From the NCBI GenBank assembly GCA_016704485.1, contig JADJAA010000001.1, positions 930,001 through 994,000 of the forward strand: a stretch of DNA of 64,000 nucleotides, in the 5' to 3' direction. Under the pieces are notes generated by a model. It ran no database searches, was not told the DNA's origin, and was given only the letters and a program-made list of their open reading frames with translations. Origin of the DNA: Flavobacteriales bacterium (lineage in GTDB: Bacteria > Bacteroidota > Bacteroidia > Flavobacteriales_F > PHOS-HE28). The number at the start of each line of letters is the position of its first letter. Position 1 is the first letter of the stretch. The position numbers were made by a program, and so were the translations under genes. Positions 1-9,208 of the stretch are shown in pieces.

Positions 1-3000
1 GATGGTTCCGCCCTGCATTTCTACTAAACGTTTGCAGATCGTAAGGCCCAATCCCGTTCCACCGAAACGTCTGGTGTGATCACTTTCGGCTTGCGTGAAT
101 TCATCAAAAACGCGCGCCAAGCGTTCCTCTGAAATACCGATACCCGTGTCTGTGATCGAACAGCGCAGCATGACCGCATCGGTCAATTGTTCTTGTATGT
201 CCAAGTTGATACGAACGCTTCCATGCTCCGTGAACTTGATTGCGTTGCCGACTAAATTCATCAGCACTTGGCGTAAGCGTGTTGCATCACCGACCACCTG
301 TTTGGGTAAGTTCTTCGCAACGCTCACGTCCAAATTCAGGTGCTTTTCTTCTGCACGGTGGCGCATAACGTCCACAACGCTCATTGCGATCGCACGCGGT
401 TCCATGCGCACTTTTTCAAGGTCCAATCGACCGGCCTCGATCTTGCTCAGGTCCAAGATCTCATTCACGATACCCAATAAATTCTCGCTGCTTTGCGCAA
501 TGGCATCCACATAGCTCTGCCGGGTTATGGGATCGGTGGGAGCATCTCTGCGCAAGGCATTGCTCATGCCCACGATCGCGTTCATCGGCGTGCGGATCTC
601 ATGGCTCATGTTGGCCAAGAATTGTTGCTTCACGCGTTCACTTTGTTCTGCACGTTCTTTGGCCGCACTGAGTTCCGATGTCCGTTCCATAACGGTACTT
701 TCCAAACGGTTCCGTTGTTGTCGCAACATGCGCAAGTAAGCCAGCACCGCGCCACCAAGTGCAAGAACGCAGAGCGCATAGAACCACCATGTGCGCCACC
801 ATGGCGATAAAACGATCAGCTTGAACGAAGTGCCTTCAGTATCCCACACACCATCACGATTATCGCCGCGGACCTGGAAGGTGTAATTACCCGGATCGAG
901 GTTGGTGTATACGGCGTTGCGATCCGTACCGGCCATTATCCAATTCGTGTCGAAGCCTTCGAGCCTATACTGATATTGGTGGTCCATTGGTGCTGCGAAT
1001 TCCATGGTAGCGAACTCGAACGTGATCATGTTCGCGCTGTACGGAATGCGTATCCCTTCGCTCAAATAGGTTGGTGCGGTGAGTGGCGATCCAGCTTCTC
1101 GGAAGTCCACCCGTTTATTTATAAGTTTTATACCAGTGATGCGGAGCGGTGCTGTCAGCGTATCCTCTTCCAGCTCCTCGGGCCGGAAATGATTGAAGCC
1201 CTGGACCCCACCAAAATAAAGCGTGCCATCCGGCATCTTGCAGTACGCGTATCGGTTGAACTCATCACTCTGCAAACCATCGCTTGCATCGTAATTGCGA
1301 AAATCTCCGGTCCCCGGTGTGTAGCGCGAGAGTCCTTTGTTAGTGCTCATCCACAGGTTTCCGGCCTCATCATTCAACACGCCATAGACCACATCGTTGG
1401 GCAAGCCCTGCTTGGTGGTGATGTGCTCGGCTTTTCCGGATCTGGTATCGAACTTGTTCAACCCGCCACCATTGGTGCCGACCCACAACAAATTAGCTTC
1501 GTCCTTGTCCGCCAGAATGGAAAATATCACATCCGATGAGATCGAATGTGCATCTGCGGCATCATGAACGAAGTGTGCCCATCCACCCGATCGACGATCG
1601 AAATGAAGCAGACCAGCGATAGTGCCCAACCAGAACGTACCATCATTTGCTCGATGGATCACTTGGACGATCTGCGAAGTCCCGGCATTCTTTAATCCAG
1701 GCGGAAGGTTCCAGTAAGTGTATGTATTCGTTCGCCTATCGAAACGCCCGAACGTATGAACGCTGCCGAACCAGATGTTGCTGTCACCTTCGAGCAGGAG
1801 CGGCGAGCACCAGTACTCCGTGGGAAATTCAGCGACCGCAGCCGGATCGCGCGGATAGCGCACGATGGCATCCTTGTCACGTGCATAGCTGACCAATCCG
1901 GCATAGTCCCGCCAATACAGTCCCTTCGGATCCATCACTGCGGATCCCATTGCCACGCTCTGTACGCGGAGTTCCGGTCGGGTCAAGTATTCGCTGAATG
2001 GAAGCAACAAGGGCCAAGTGCCGGTCGCTGGATCGTACTCGGCCAAGAAGTGGTCCGAGCGATCTATGTTCACACGACCGTGCAGTACAGGCACCATGGC
2101 GTGGCAGCTCATTCCGGAAACGGTATGAAAGCGCTCAGTGCGTGGATCATGGGTCATTAATCCATAGCCCGAAGTGCCGATCCAAAGCAGTCCGTTGCGA
2201 TCGCGGTAATTCATCTGCACTACAGCTGAACGATGCATCAGGTTGGGATCCATTGGTAGCACACGGTGCATACGCGAAGTGCTTGGGTCGAATAGGAATG
2301 TGCCCGGATAGGCGCAGATCCAGATCCTGCCGCGTGAGTCGACGGAGGCTAGGCCCGTTCGCATGTCGCCATATGGAGCCTTGTATGTAACAATACTCCG
2401 CACTGAACCCGTAAGCGGATCCAAACGCACGATACCGAATTTGTGTAATCCATAAACCACGTTCTTGATCGTGTCCTCCACAACGATCATACCGGTCAGA
2501 TCCAACAGTGAACGCCCCCGTCGCGTACTGCCCAGTGGTTGGTCGAGTCTGACCGTGTCCATGCGTAACGCACCCGCACGACTTGGATCGATGCGGTAGC
2601 TGACGCCGTCCAATTCGCTCAACCAGATCGTGCCGCTTCGATCCATGGTCACCCAGCAGGATCTATTCAGCACGCGGGTTACCGCCGTCACCTTTGGGGC
2701 TTGCACGGTCTCGTTCGCGGTCGCCCCGAAGTCCACCCGCAAAAGACCATCGTTGCGCGAAAACCATAAGCTACCGTTGCGGTCCTGCACGATCTGGTGC
2801 GGCGATCCGTCTCCGGGCGCAAGGTCGTGCAACACGTGATGGAATGAATCTGTTTTCCGATCGAAGAGATCGAGCCCACGGTCCGTGCCGACCCACAAGC
2901 GACCATTGCGATCCTCGAAGAGCAGGTGTACGTTATTGTCGGTCAACGTTGTACTGTCCTCAGGATCATTACGGAATACTTCGAAATGATAACCATCGTA

Positions 3001-3192
3001 TCGGTTCAGTCCATCCTTTGTTCCGAACCACATAAAGCCGTAGCGATCTTGGATGATCGTATTCACCATGCCTTGCGAAAGGCCATCTTCAATGGTGATG
3101 GAACGGAAGGGCAATGCAAGGGTATCCCATTGTGCTTGCGCAAAGTGTGATACACCGAGCATTACCAACAGGACCATGCGCAGCACCCTCAT
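1..3192 (-). CDS. Two-component-propeller sensor histidine kinase (partial, runs off left edge)
   Basis: Read leftward from ATG at 3192, the frame stays open to base 1 (1064 residues seen). A signal peptide (RMVLLVMLGVSHFAQAQ) is followed by about 700 residues of beta-propeller repeats with recurrent WxGT, DRNG and GL motifs. A Y_Y_Y-type domain lies near 850-1000 and one membrane helix near 735-800. The HisKA H-box (NMSHEIR) puts the phospho-acceptor at His864, then come the N box (LVGNAIKF) and the G2 box (GTGLGL) at the very edge. The family senses extracellular ligands, often glycans, through a periplasmic propeller and phosphorylates a response regulator. The ligand here cannot be read from sequence. 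The start lies 2 nt after the stop of the response-regulator gene, so the two are co-transcribed. Whether a receiver or AraC domain follows is outside the window. Confidence 0.93.
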   Translation of the reverse strand, partial: MRVLRMVLLVMLGVSHFAQAQWDTLALPFRSITIEDGLSQGMVNTIIQDRYGFMWFGTKDGLNRYDGYHFEVFRNDPEDSTTLTDNNVHLLFEDRNGRLWVGTDRGLDLFDRKTDSFHHVLHDLAPGDGSPHQIVQDRNGSLWFSRNDGLLRVDFGATANETVQAPKVTAVTRVLNRSCWVTMDRSGTIWLSELDGVSYRIDPSRAGALRMDTVRLDQPLGSTRRGRSLLDLTGMIVVEDTIKNVVYGLHKFGIVRLDPLTGSVRSIVTYKAPYGDMRTGLASVDSRGRIWICAYPGTFLFDPSTSRMHRVLPMDPNLMHRSAVVQMNYRDRNGLLWIGTSGYGLMTHDPRTERFHTVSGMSCHAMVPVLHGRVNIDRSDHFLAEYDPATGTWPLLLPFSEYLTRPELRVQSVAMGSAVMDPKGLYWRDYAGLVSYARDKDAIVRYPRDPAAVAEFPTEYWCSPLLLEGDSNIWFGSVHTFGRFDRRTNTYTYWNLPPGLKNAGTSQIVQVIHRANDGTFWLGTIAGLLHFDRRSGGWAHFVHDAADAHSISSDVIFSILADKDEANLLWVGTNGGGLNKFDTRSGKAEHITTKQGLPNDVVYGVLNDEAGNLWMSTNKGLSRYTPGTGDFRNYDASDGLQSDEFNRYAYCKMPDGTLYFGGVQGFNHFRPEELEEDTLTAPLRITGIKLINKRVDFREAGSPLTAPTYLSEGIRIPYSANMITFEFATMEFAAPMDHQYQYRLEGFDTNWIMAGTDRNAVYTNLDPGNYTFQVRGDNRDGVWDTEGTSFKLIVLSPWWRTWWFYALCVLALGGAVLAYLRMLRQQRNRLESTVMERTSELSAAKERAEQSERVKQQFLANMSHEIRTPMNAIVGMSNALRRDAPTDPITRQSYVDAIAQSSENLLGIVNEILDLSKIEAGRLDLEKVRMEPRAIAMSVVDVMRHRAEEKHLNLDVSVAKNLPKQVVGDATRLRQVLMNLVGNAIKFTEHGSVRINLDIQEQLTDAVMLRCSITDTGIGISEERLARVFDEFTQAESDHTRRFGGTGLGLTICKRLVEMQGGTI

Positions 3193-3194
3193 GA

Positions 3195-3845
3195 TCACGG
3201 TGCAAAAAGGCCTTTGCTCATTGCGTATACGACCAGACCCGCCGCATTGCGCGCGCCGGTCTTCAACAACAGATTGTTCCGGTGGAAATCCACCGTGCGC
3301 GGACTTATGAAGATCTTCTCCGCGATCTCCGCCGTAGTGAACTCCTTGCAGATACCGCGCAGGACGTCAAGCTCGCGTTCGCTCAATGGATCGATGTCAT
3401 TGAACGTTGGGGTGAGCTTTCGCTTCTTCACCAGTCCATGTAGATCCAACTTGTTCAGAGCATCGCTGAAATAGTATCCGCTCTGCGCAACGGAACGGAT
3501 CGCGGTATCGATCACGTCCGGTTCGGTGTCCTTCAACAAGTAACCATTAGCGCCGAGCTCCATCAAGTGCAGGATGTATTGCTCTTCATCATGACTACTG
3601 AGGACGATCACCTTCACATCCGGAAAATCCTTGCGTACCCGTTGCATTGTTTCTACGCCATCCATTACGGGCATTTGCAGATCGAGCAGAACAATGTCCA
3701 CCGATTCATTCTTCAACCCTGCGAGAAGCTCTTCGCCATTGGCGCAATCAAGTACCACTTGCACACCGGCCATGTCGCGAAGCAATAATGCCATGCCCCG
3801 GCGAAAGAGCAACTGATCATCTGTAAGTGCCAATCGGATCATCAT
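3195..3845 (-). CDS. NarL/FixJ-family response regulator (REC + LuxR-type HTH)
   Basis: An N-terminal receiver carries the acidic pair DD at residues 9-10, the phospho-acceptor Asp55 in LLDLQMPVMDG, and the conserved Lys in LLKD. A LuxR-type HTH follows at about 148-210 (LSERELDVLRGI, then TAEIAEKIFISPRTVDFH). The length of 216 residues is normal. It lies directly upstream of the propeller kinase and is its likely cognate regulator, acting as a DNA-binding transcription factor. A promoter-like GACCTTTG (complement of 3847-3854) sits 1 nt before the first ATG and 4 nt before a second in-frame ATG at 3842, so the second may be the true start. Identity of the family is clear; target genes are unknown. 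Confidence 0.95.
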   Translation of the reverse strand: MMIRLALTDDQLLFRRGMALLLRDMAGVQVVLDCANGEELLAGLKNESVDIVLLDLQMPVMDGVETMQRVRKDFPDVKVIVLSSHDEEQYILHLMELGANGYLLKDTEPDVIDTAIRSVAQSGYYFSDALNKLDLHGLVKKRKLTPTFNDIDPLSERELDVLRGICKEFTTAEIAEKIFISPRTVDFHRNNLLLKTGARNAAGLVVYAMSKGLFAP

Positions 3846-3908
3846 GCAAAGGTCGGTGCCAAGAACCAGTTCAGCACCTCGTAGAACTACCTGTTCTTGT
3901 TGGGTCGA

Positions 3909-4256
3909 TCACCGGTTGTTCAATTCAGCGTTGAGCGCAACTTCTATACTCTGGGCATGGGAAAGCAATTCAGCGATGCTTTCCTGAAAAGCCTGTGGGT
4001 CCGATGCGGAGCTCAGCTCCTTGATCGCATCGCAAAGCACCAACATGTGCGGCGCACCCAGGTAATGTGCCATGGGACGCAGGTCATGCAAAGCCCTAAG
4101 TACTTGTTCGGCATCATTCGTTGCGGCTCCTTCCATGATCTGCTGGAAATAAGCTGGGGTTTCGGCAAGATAAAGTGTGATCCATTCCTGGATCCTGTTA
4201 CGGTCATTCTTGAATAGACGACAAAGTGTTGTAAGGTCGATCACGGGATCGGACAT
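3909..4256 (-). CDS. Hpt domain phosphotransfer protein
   Basis: This 115-residue all-helical protein matches a stand-alone histidine phosphotransfer (Hpt) domain. The signature segment LHDLRPMAHYLGA corresponds to the usual HxLKGxAxxLG, making His57 the phospho-acceptor; the usual Lys-Gly after it is Arg-Pro here. It is followed leftward, after 63 nt, by the NarL-type regulator and the propeller kinase, so it may relay phosphate within that system, for example from a receiver domain lying beyond the window edge. The Hpt assignment rests on the motif and length; the partner is inferred from position. Confidence 0.8.
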   Translation of the reverse strand: MSDPVIDLTTLCRLFKNDRNRIQEWITLYLAETPAYFQQIMEGAATNDAEQVLRALHDLRPMAHYLGAPHMLVLCDAIKELSSASDPQAFQESIAELLSHAQSIEVALNAELNNR

Positions 4257-4313
4257 GCTGAACTGATCTGTTTTGTTACTGAACTGTATACTAATCTAGA
4301 TGCTTTTCAACGA

Positions 4314-6062
4314 TCACTCCCCTTCCTTATCTGCGCGCCGTTTCGCACGTCTTGCCCTGCGGAGATCGCCTTCAACACGCAACATCTTTTTCATACGATC
4401 GACCACTTCAGGACTTAGGTTGCGGATCAAGCCCTCGCGCGTAGCGTGCCATAAGTACCCGGTCAATGCGCGATCGGGATCACGGTCGATGCTGAAGTTG
4501 CGCTCGCGGTCGGCATCCAGACCGCCACCGTACAACTCCTTCAACATGGTTTCCACGACCGTGCCCATCATACTGTTGTATTTCTCTCGCGGTGTACCAG
4601 GTTCTACACGCGCTTTGAGATCAGTGTAGCTGAGTGCAAGCTTTCCATGCGCTTTTATGTTATCGCCTTCCATGTGCAGATACAGGCGCTTCAATAGGCC
4701 TGCATCCATCTGCAACCGCGCCAACGGGCGCGTAACATCATTCAGAAGTACTACCGGAAGATCCGTTGCCGTTGCGTTGATCACAAAGTTCTCCGATCCA
4801 TCCAATTGCGCGGAATAGGTGATCTCTATCGGTGCCTTATCGAACAGTGTGGCCTTGAGGGTTCCTGTTATTTCCGGAGTTCCTTCTATTGCACCTAGCT
4901 CATTGGTTATTCCAAGGAACAGGCCATTCAATTGATCGAAGGCGACTTCACCCCATCGCTCCGTACCATCATCGCGTTCGCGGTAGAGGAGGTGTGCATC
5001 ATGTATGGAGATCGTATCCACGCGAATTGGAAAGCGCACCCCGAGCAGCGCTGCCGGAGGGAGGACCTTTGGTGTACGCGGCGCTAGCGGAAAGGTCTTA
5101 TCCAACGCTGCTTCCATTTGCAGTCCGAAGATCTGTGCATTACCTAAATGCAGCACCTGGTGTGCGATCAGTTCATCCACCTCCAACCCCGTTAACAGGA
5201 GGCTATCCAATGCCACCATCAATTCCGTATTCGGCAGCTTTTCAGAATTGGTGGAATCCCGTTGTGGCGCTACATGGCGGAAATCACGTACAACTCCGTT
5301 GCGCTCGCTCAAGGATAGTTCAACACGACCAACGCTTAATGCTGCGCCATCTGCCAATTGCGTGTGCATGCTTTCCAATTGCAGCTCTGCGCCTGTGACG
5401 GATAACCGCACACCGTTGTGACGAGCGCCCATGAACACACGCACGCCGTACCCTATAAGATCCAATTCACTTACCTGCATATCGGGCAACCGTTCACCGA
5501 GATCCTGCACCGTGGCAGAAGCCTTCAGTACGCTGATCGTATCTGCTGTTAGCAGCGTGATAGCAACGTTCATGTTATCCCCTTTCAACCGTTCGAAAGG
5601 ATCTTCCAAACGGATGTGTTCATCACCGATCAAGTAGTTGAATGTGGGGCCGCTAATGGAGAAAGACGACACGCGGAATTCCCTTTTCCAGAGCAAGCGC
5701 CAAAAGGAAAGCCCATGCAATTCGATCCGATCCGCACTGGCATCGAACAAATACTGGAAGGCTCCGGTACGCAAACTATCCATCAGTTCCGGTGCAAAAT
5801 CCAGTTCCACTCCGGTAATGGTCACGGACCCGGTCTTGACATCCGTCAGCAAGCTGTCCATGTGAAAATGATACCCATCCACACTGGCCTGATCGATGGT
5901 CTCCGCGATGCGTTCGCGCAGCGCAGTATCCAACCATGCCTCGCCGTAATTAGGTATCCACCATGCAGCAAGTGCCGCCAGGATCACGAGTATACCGACC
6001 ATAGCAATGGCAAGCCCTTTCAAGAACTTCCACATCTTTTTCCCGGGAGCACGCATCGCCAT
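4314..6062 (-). CDS. AsmA/DUF748-like membrane-anchored protein
   Basis: A 582-residue protein with a single N-terminal membrane helix (about residues 12-34, FLKGLAIAMVGILVILAAL then AAWW) and a long beta-rich extracytoplasmic part. This organisation, with a charged start, one helix and then repeated short beta segments beginning with phrases such as VTITGVELDF, is that of AsmA/DUF748-like proteins. Those are thought to act in envelope lipid or outer-membrane homeostasis. The C-terminus is a highly basic tail (RRARRAKRRADKEGE). An alternative start is the Met of MWKFLKG near 6035. No catalytic motif is seen. The family call is by architecture only. Confidence 0.6.
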   Translation of the reverse strand: MAMRAPGKKMWKFLKGLAIAMVGILVILAALAAWWIPNYGEAWLDTALRERIAETIDQASVDGYHFHMDSLLTDVKTGSVTITGVELDFAPELMDSLRTGAFQYLFDASADRIELHGLSFWRLLWKREFRVSSFSISGPTFNYLIGDEHIRLEDPFERLKGDNMNVAITLLTADTISVLKASATVQDLGERLPDMQVSELDLIGYGVRVFMGARHNGVRLSVTGAELQLESMHTQLADGAALSVGRVELSLSERNGVVRDFRHVAPQRDSTNSEKLPNTELMVALDSLLLTGLEVDELIAHQVLHLGNAQIFGLQMEAALDKTFPLAPRTPKVLPPAALLGVRFPIRVDTISIHDAHLLYRERDDGTERWGEVAFDQLNGLFLGITNELGAIEGTPEITGTLKATLFDKAPIEITYSAQLDGSENFVINATATDLPVVLLNDVTRPLARLQMDAGLLKRLYLHMEGDNIKAHGKLALSYTDLKARVEPGTPREKYNSMMGTVVETMLKELYGGGLDADRERNFSIDRDPDRALTGYLWHATREGLIRNLSPEVVDRMKKMLRVEGDLRRARRAKRRADKEGE

Positions 6063-6196
6063 CTACGGCACGAAGATCGGGTGATCATTAGGTTATTTGC
6101 AGGTGTTTCGCGGTCAGTTTTCACCAATATTCCGTACCCCTGCGTCCGGCCGTACAATGCTGCGTAGCCCTGATCACTTCCGTTCATTCCCCGTGA

Positions 6197-7822
6197 TCAC
6201 GTTCCCAACCGGGCCAGCAATTCCTTCATGTCCCGTGCTGCGCGATCCTTGTGGAACCAAGGCTCGGTCTCCAATATCCGTGCAACACGCGGATCGAGGT
6301 CCGTGAGAACGACCCGGCGCTTGCCGCGCTCCATAAGTTGTATGATGTCGCCCAACCGATGTATTCCCGTAGCATCGATCATCGGAACGTTCTTCATGCG
6401 GAACACAATGATCTTGTGTCGATCGTTGATCTCTGCCAGCACATCGTGGAACCGCTGCGCGGCACCGAAGAACAAAGGCCCGCTGATATCGAACACGAGC
6501 ATATCCTTCGGAATGTCCACCACCTCATCAGCGATCATGGTGTCACTGCCTTCATTCATCACCGGCCGCAGATCGGAAATGTCGCTCATGCGCTTCATGA
6601 ACAGAAAGGCGGCAAGCACCATGCCTACTTCAATGGCCAGTACAAGATCGAAAAAGACCGTGATGAGGAACGTGACCAACAGCACAACAGTATCATGGCG
6701 GTCACCTTTCAGGATCGTACGGAAGCTGCGCCATTCGCTCATGTTGTATGCGACCACGATGAGAATGCCCGCCAAACAGGCCAGCGGGATCTTACCGGCC
6801 AACGGTGCGGCCACCAGCATGATCACCAACAATGTGAGTGCGTGCACGATGCCGGCCATCGGCGTACGACCTCCGTTCTTCACGTTGGTCGCTGTGCGCG
6901 CGATGGCACCAGTTGCGGGAATGCCGCCAAAAAGAGCAGAGAGCATATTCGCACCACCCTGCGCCACCAATTCCATGTTGCTGCGATGGCGGCCACCTAT
7001 CATACCATCGGACACCACCGCGGATAACAGTGATTCGATGGAACCCAGCAGCGCGATCGCAATGGCCGGTTGTATCAGTTCGCGCAGCGTAGCCATACTG
7101 ATCGGTGCTATCCCGGGCATCGGCAAGGTATTCGGTATCGCGCCGAAGCGACCTTCAATGGTCTCCACTGGCCAGTGCAAGAACCAAGCAGCAGCAGTAC
7201 ACACCATGATCGCGGCCAGCGGGCCCGGTATGCGAGGCGTAAGCTTGGGCAAAAGAACCGTGAGCAACAGCGATGTTATACCAAGCAACACAGCATATGG
7301 GTTGAGCGTGGAAATATGCCTCGCATACGCCGACCACTTCGAGACCATTTCCGCGGGCACTTCCATCATACCCAGCCCAGCGAAGTCATTGATCTGCGTA
7401 GAGAAGATCACCACGGCAATGCCGGATGTAAAGCCCACGACCAACGTATGCGGGAAGTACTTCAACAATCCGCCAGCTCGCACAAAACCGAGCACCATGA
7501 TGAGTATCCCCGCCATGAACGTAGCGATGGTAAGCCCGCCCACACCATGCACGCGAACGATGTCCGCCACAATAATGATGAAGGCACCGGTAGGTCCACC
7601 GATCTGTACACGGCTGCCTCCGAACACGGAAATAGCGAAGCCGGCAATGATCGCCGTGACCAGTCCCTTCTCCGGCGATACGCCTGATGCGATCGCGAAA
7701 GCGATGGCCAGTGGTAAGGCAATGATCCCGACAATGATGCCGGATGAAATGTCCTTGCGCAGCTGTTCTCCAGTGATCCCCGCTTTCCACAGGGTGAATA
7801 ACTTGGGCACGAACTCGCTCAT
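6197..7822 (-). CDS. SulP-family anion transporter with STAS domain
   Basis: Integral membrane protein of 541 residues with 10-14 hydrophobic segments. It carries the SulP N-terminal signature (GIIVGIIALPLAIAFAIASG) and the GGSRVQIGGPTGAF segment typical of the substrate site. A cytoplasmic STAS domain occupies about 430-541 (VFRMKNVPMIDATGIHRLGD). SulP proteins move sulfate, bicarbonate or other anions; the exact substrate cannot be told from sequence, and no carbonic anhydrase gene is adjacent. It is transcribed leftward, divergent from the DUF1508 gene, with 256 nt between the two starts. Confidence 0.93.
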   Translation of the reverse strand: MSEFVPKLFTLWKAGITGEQLRKDISSGIIVGIIALPLAIAFAIASGVSPEKGLVTAIIAGFAISVFGGSRVQIGGPTGAFIIIVADIVRVHGVGGLTIATFMAGILIMVLGFVRAGGLLKYFPHTLVVGFTSGIAVVIFSTQINDFAGLGMMEVPAEMVSKWSAYARHISTLNPYAVLLGITSLLLTVLLPKLTPRIPGPLAAIMVCTAAAWFLHWPVETIEGRFGAIPNTLPMPGIAPISMATLRELIQPAIAIALLGSIESLLSAVVSDGMIGGRHRSNMELVAQGGANMLSALFGGIPATGAIARTATNVKNGGRTPMAGIVHALTLLVIMLVAAPLAGKIPLACLAGILIVVAYNMSEWRSFRTILKGDRHDTVVLLVTFLITVFFDLVLAIEVGMVLAAFLFMKRMSDISDLRPVMNEGSDTMIADEVVDIPKDMLVFDISGPLFFGAAQRFHDVLAEINDRHKIIVFRMKNVPMIDATGIHRLGDIIQLMERGKRRVVLTDLDPRVARILETEPWFHKDRAARDMKELLARLGT

Positions 7823-8062
7823 TCCGGGATCGAAGTAACGCTTTCCGGTGGATCAACTTCGTGAACGCAGCAGCAACGTGCTAACCAGCTCCTGTGCGAA
7901 AAGCCGTTGCGTAGTACTCAGTGCGGAGGTGTTCTGCGATCGATCATCATCGGTGCTTTGCTTCGATCGTCCCGACGGCAGAACGCTAAGTTGCCACCAT
8001 ACGGCTGAAGAACCTACAGAGAACACTACTACGCATTCCGAACGACCCAGATCCGGATGTCG

Positions 8063-8070
8063 TAAATTCG
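8063..8070 (+). promoter_or_regulatory. -7 promoter element of the DUF1508 gene
   Basis: TAAATTCG fits the Bacteroidota -7 consensus TAnnTTTG with one change. It ends 8 nt before the ATG at 8079, so transcription should begin within a few bases of the start codon. No clear TTG at -33 is seen. Confidence 0.4.
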
Positions 8071-8078
8071 GCCCACAC

Positions 8079-8408
8079 ATGAGTACTTTTGAATTATTCC
8101 GGGACACGAACAATGACCTTTGCTTTCAATTGAAGACAGCCAGCGGCAAGGTGCTGCTTACCAGCGAAGGTTTTGAGAGCAAGGCCGAGGCTGAAGAGGC
8201 CATTGAGCGCGCCGTGAGTCTTGCACCTGAAGCGCGCAGTTACGAACGCAGCCGCAGCGAAGAAGGCCACGGTTTCACCCTACAATCCTATGATGGCGAA
8301 ATAGTAGCGACCGGCGAACTCTTTGCGACCACCGGCGAACGCGATAAGGCCATTGAAGCTGTGAAGGACAATGCCGAGGAGGCCGAGGTTGTTGGGTACG
8401 ATCGCTGA
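8079..8408 (+). CDS. DUF1508 (YegP-like) protein
   Basis: Small soluble protein of 109 residues made of two DUF1508/YegP repeats. Repeat 1 begins FELFRDTNNDLCFQLK and contains LTSEGFESKAEAEEAI; repeat 2 begins YERSRSEEGHGFTLQ and contains VATGELFATTGERDKAI. The family folds as a small alpha/beta unit of unknown biochemical role. An upstream extension of the frame to 7848 exists, but it has no family similarity and overlaps the promoter element at 8063-8070, so the ATG at 8079 is chosen. Confidence 0.88.
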   Translation: MSTFELFRDTNNDLCFQLKTASGKVLLTSEGFESKAEAEEAIERAVSLAPEARSYERSRSEEGHGFTLQSYDGEIVATGELFATTGERDKAIEAVKDNAEEAEVVGYDR

Positions 8409-8471
8409 TCGGTGATCCGAAGCGGGCCACGCAAAGGATCAATTGATAAATAGATCGAACCTTTCACACCC

Positions 8472-9146
8472 ATGCTCCCCACCCTCCCGATCTGGATCAC
8501 CCTTCTGTTTGTCCTGATCACGCTCGCCACGATCATCTGTTTCGTACTCGCTTTAAAGTCGCGCGGGATGCTGATCGGCGTATTGCTTTGGGCAGGTCTA
8601 CAGGCCGCATTGGGTCTCTCGGGATTCTACACGGATTCCTCTTCCATACCGCCGCGTGTATTCGCGTTCGGCGTGTTGCCAACGCTCATTTTTATAGCGG
8701 CCTGTGTGCTCAACAAGAGCGGCCGTGCTCTTATGGATCGTTCCGATCTACGCACATTGACCTGGATGCATGTGATCCGTGTTCCTGTTGAAATTGTCCT
8801 GTACTGCTTGGTGAACATTGCTCTTTTGAGCAAATACATGAGCGTACATGGAACCAATTTCGATGTACTCTCCGGTCTGAGTGCTCCGGTCATTGCGTAC
8901 ATCGCTTTTAGAAATGGCTCAGTGAACAAGCGCCTGCTTCTTGTTTGGAATGTGCTCACGCTCATGTTGTTGCTCAATGTGGTGATCACCGCAGCGTTCT
9001 GCATTCCGTCACCGATACAACAACTCGCTTTCGATCAACCGAACATTGCAGTGCTGTACTTCCCCATGAACCTGCTACCGACCGTTGTCGTTCCCCTAGT
9101 GCTCTTTGCACATGTAATTGCGATCAGGCGGGTGGTGAAGTCCTGA
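8472..9146 (+). CDS. Multi-pass membrane protein of unknown function
   Basis: A 224-residue, very hydrophobic protein with about six or seven predicted helices (for example WITLLFVLITLATIICFVLA at the N-terminus, and LLLVWNVLTLMLLLNVVITA). The N-terminus begins inside the first helix and a short basic tail (IRRVVKS) ends the protein, so the C-terminus is probably cytoplasmic. No enzyme motif is recognised. Ordinary codon use and an uninterrupted frame support a real gene. It precedes rpoN by 62 nt, but rpoN appears to have its own promoter element. Confidence 0.75.
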   Translation: MLPTLPIWITLLFVLITLATIICFVLALKSRGMLIGVLLWAGLQAALGLSGFYTDSSSIPPRVFAFGVLPTLIFIAACVLNKSGRALMDRSDLRTLTWMHVIRVPVEIVLYCLVNIALLSKYMSVHGTNFDVLSGLSAPVIAYIAFRNGSVNKRLLLVWNVLTLMLLLNVVITAAFCIPSPIQQLAFDQPNIAVLYFPMNLLPTVVVPLVLFAHVIAIRRVVKS

Positions 9147-9192
9147 TCCGGAAAGGGTTGCATATTCGTGGGCACCGTGCCCAGGCTCTGTG

Positions 9193-9200
9193 TATTTTTG
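9193..9200 (+). promoter_or_regulatory. -7 promoter element of rpoN
   Basis: TATTTTTG is an exact match to TAnnTTTG and ends 8 nt before the rpoN ATG at 9209. The predicted transcript would start only a few bases before, or at, the start codon. No well-spaced -33 TTG is present. Confidence 0.5.
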
Positions 9201-9208
9201 CACCGTAC

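Noticed and set aside
6228..7838. 536-codon rightward frame opposite the SulP gene
   Set aside because: Antisense shadow of a clear transporter; composition is Ser/Met/Pro-rich and without any domain pattern.
7848..8078. N-terminal extension of the DUF1508 frame
   Set aside because: No similarity to the family, Ser/Arg/Cys-rich, and it crosses the promoter element at 8063-8070.
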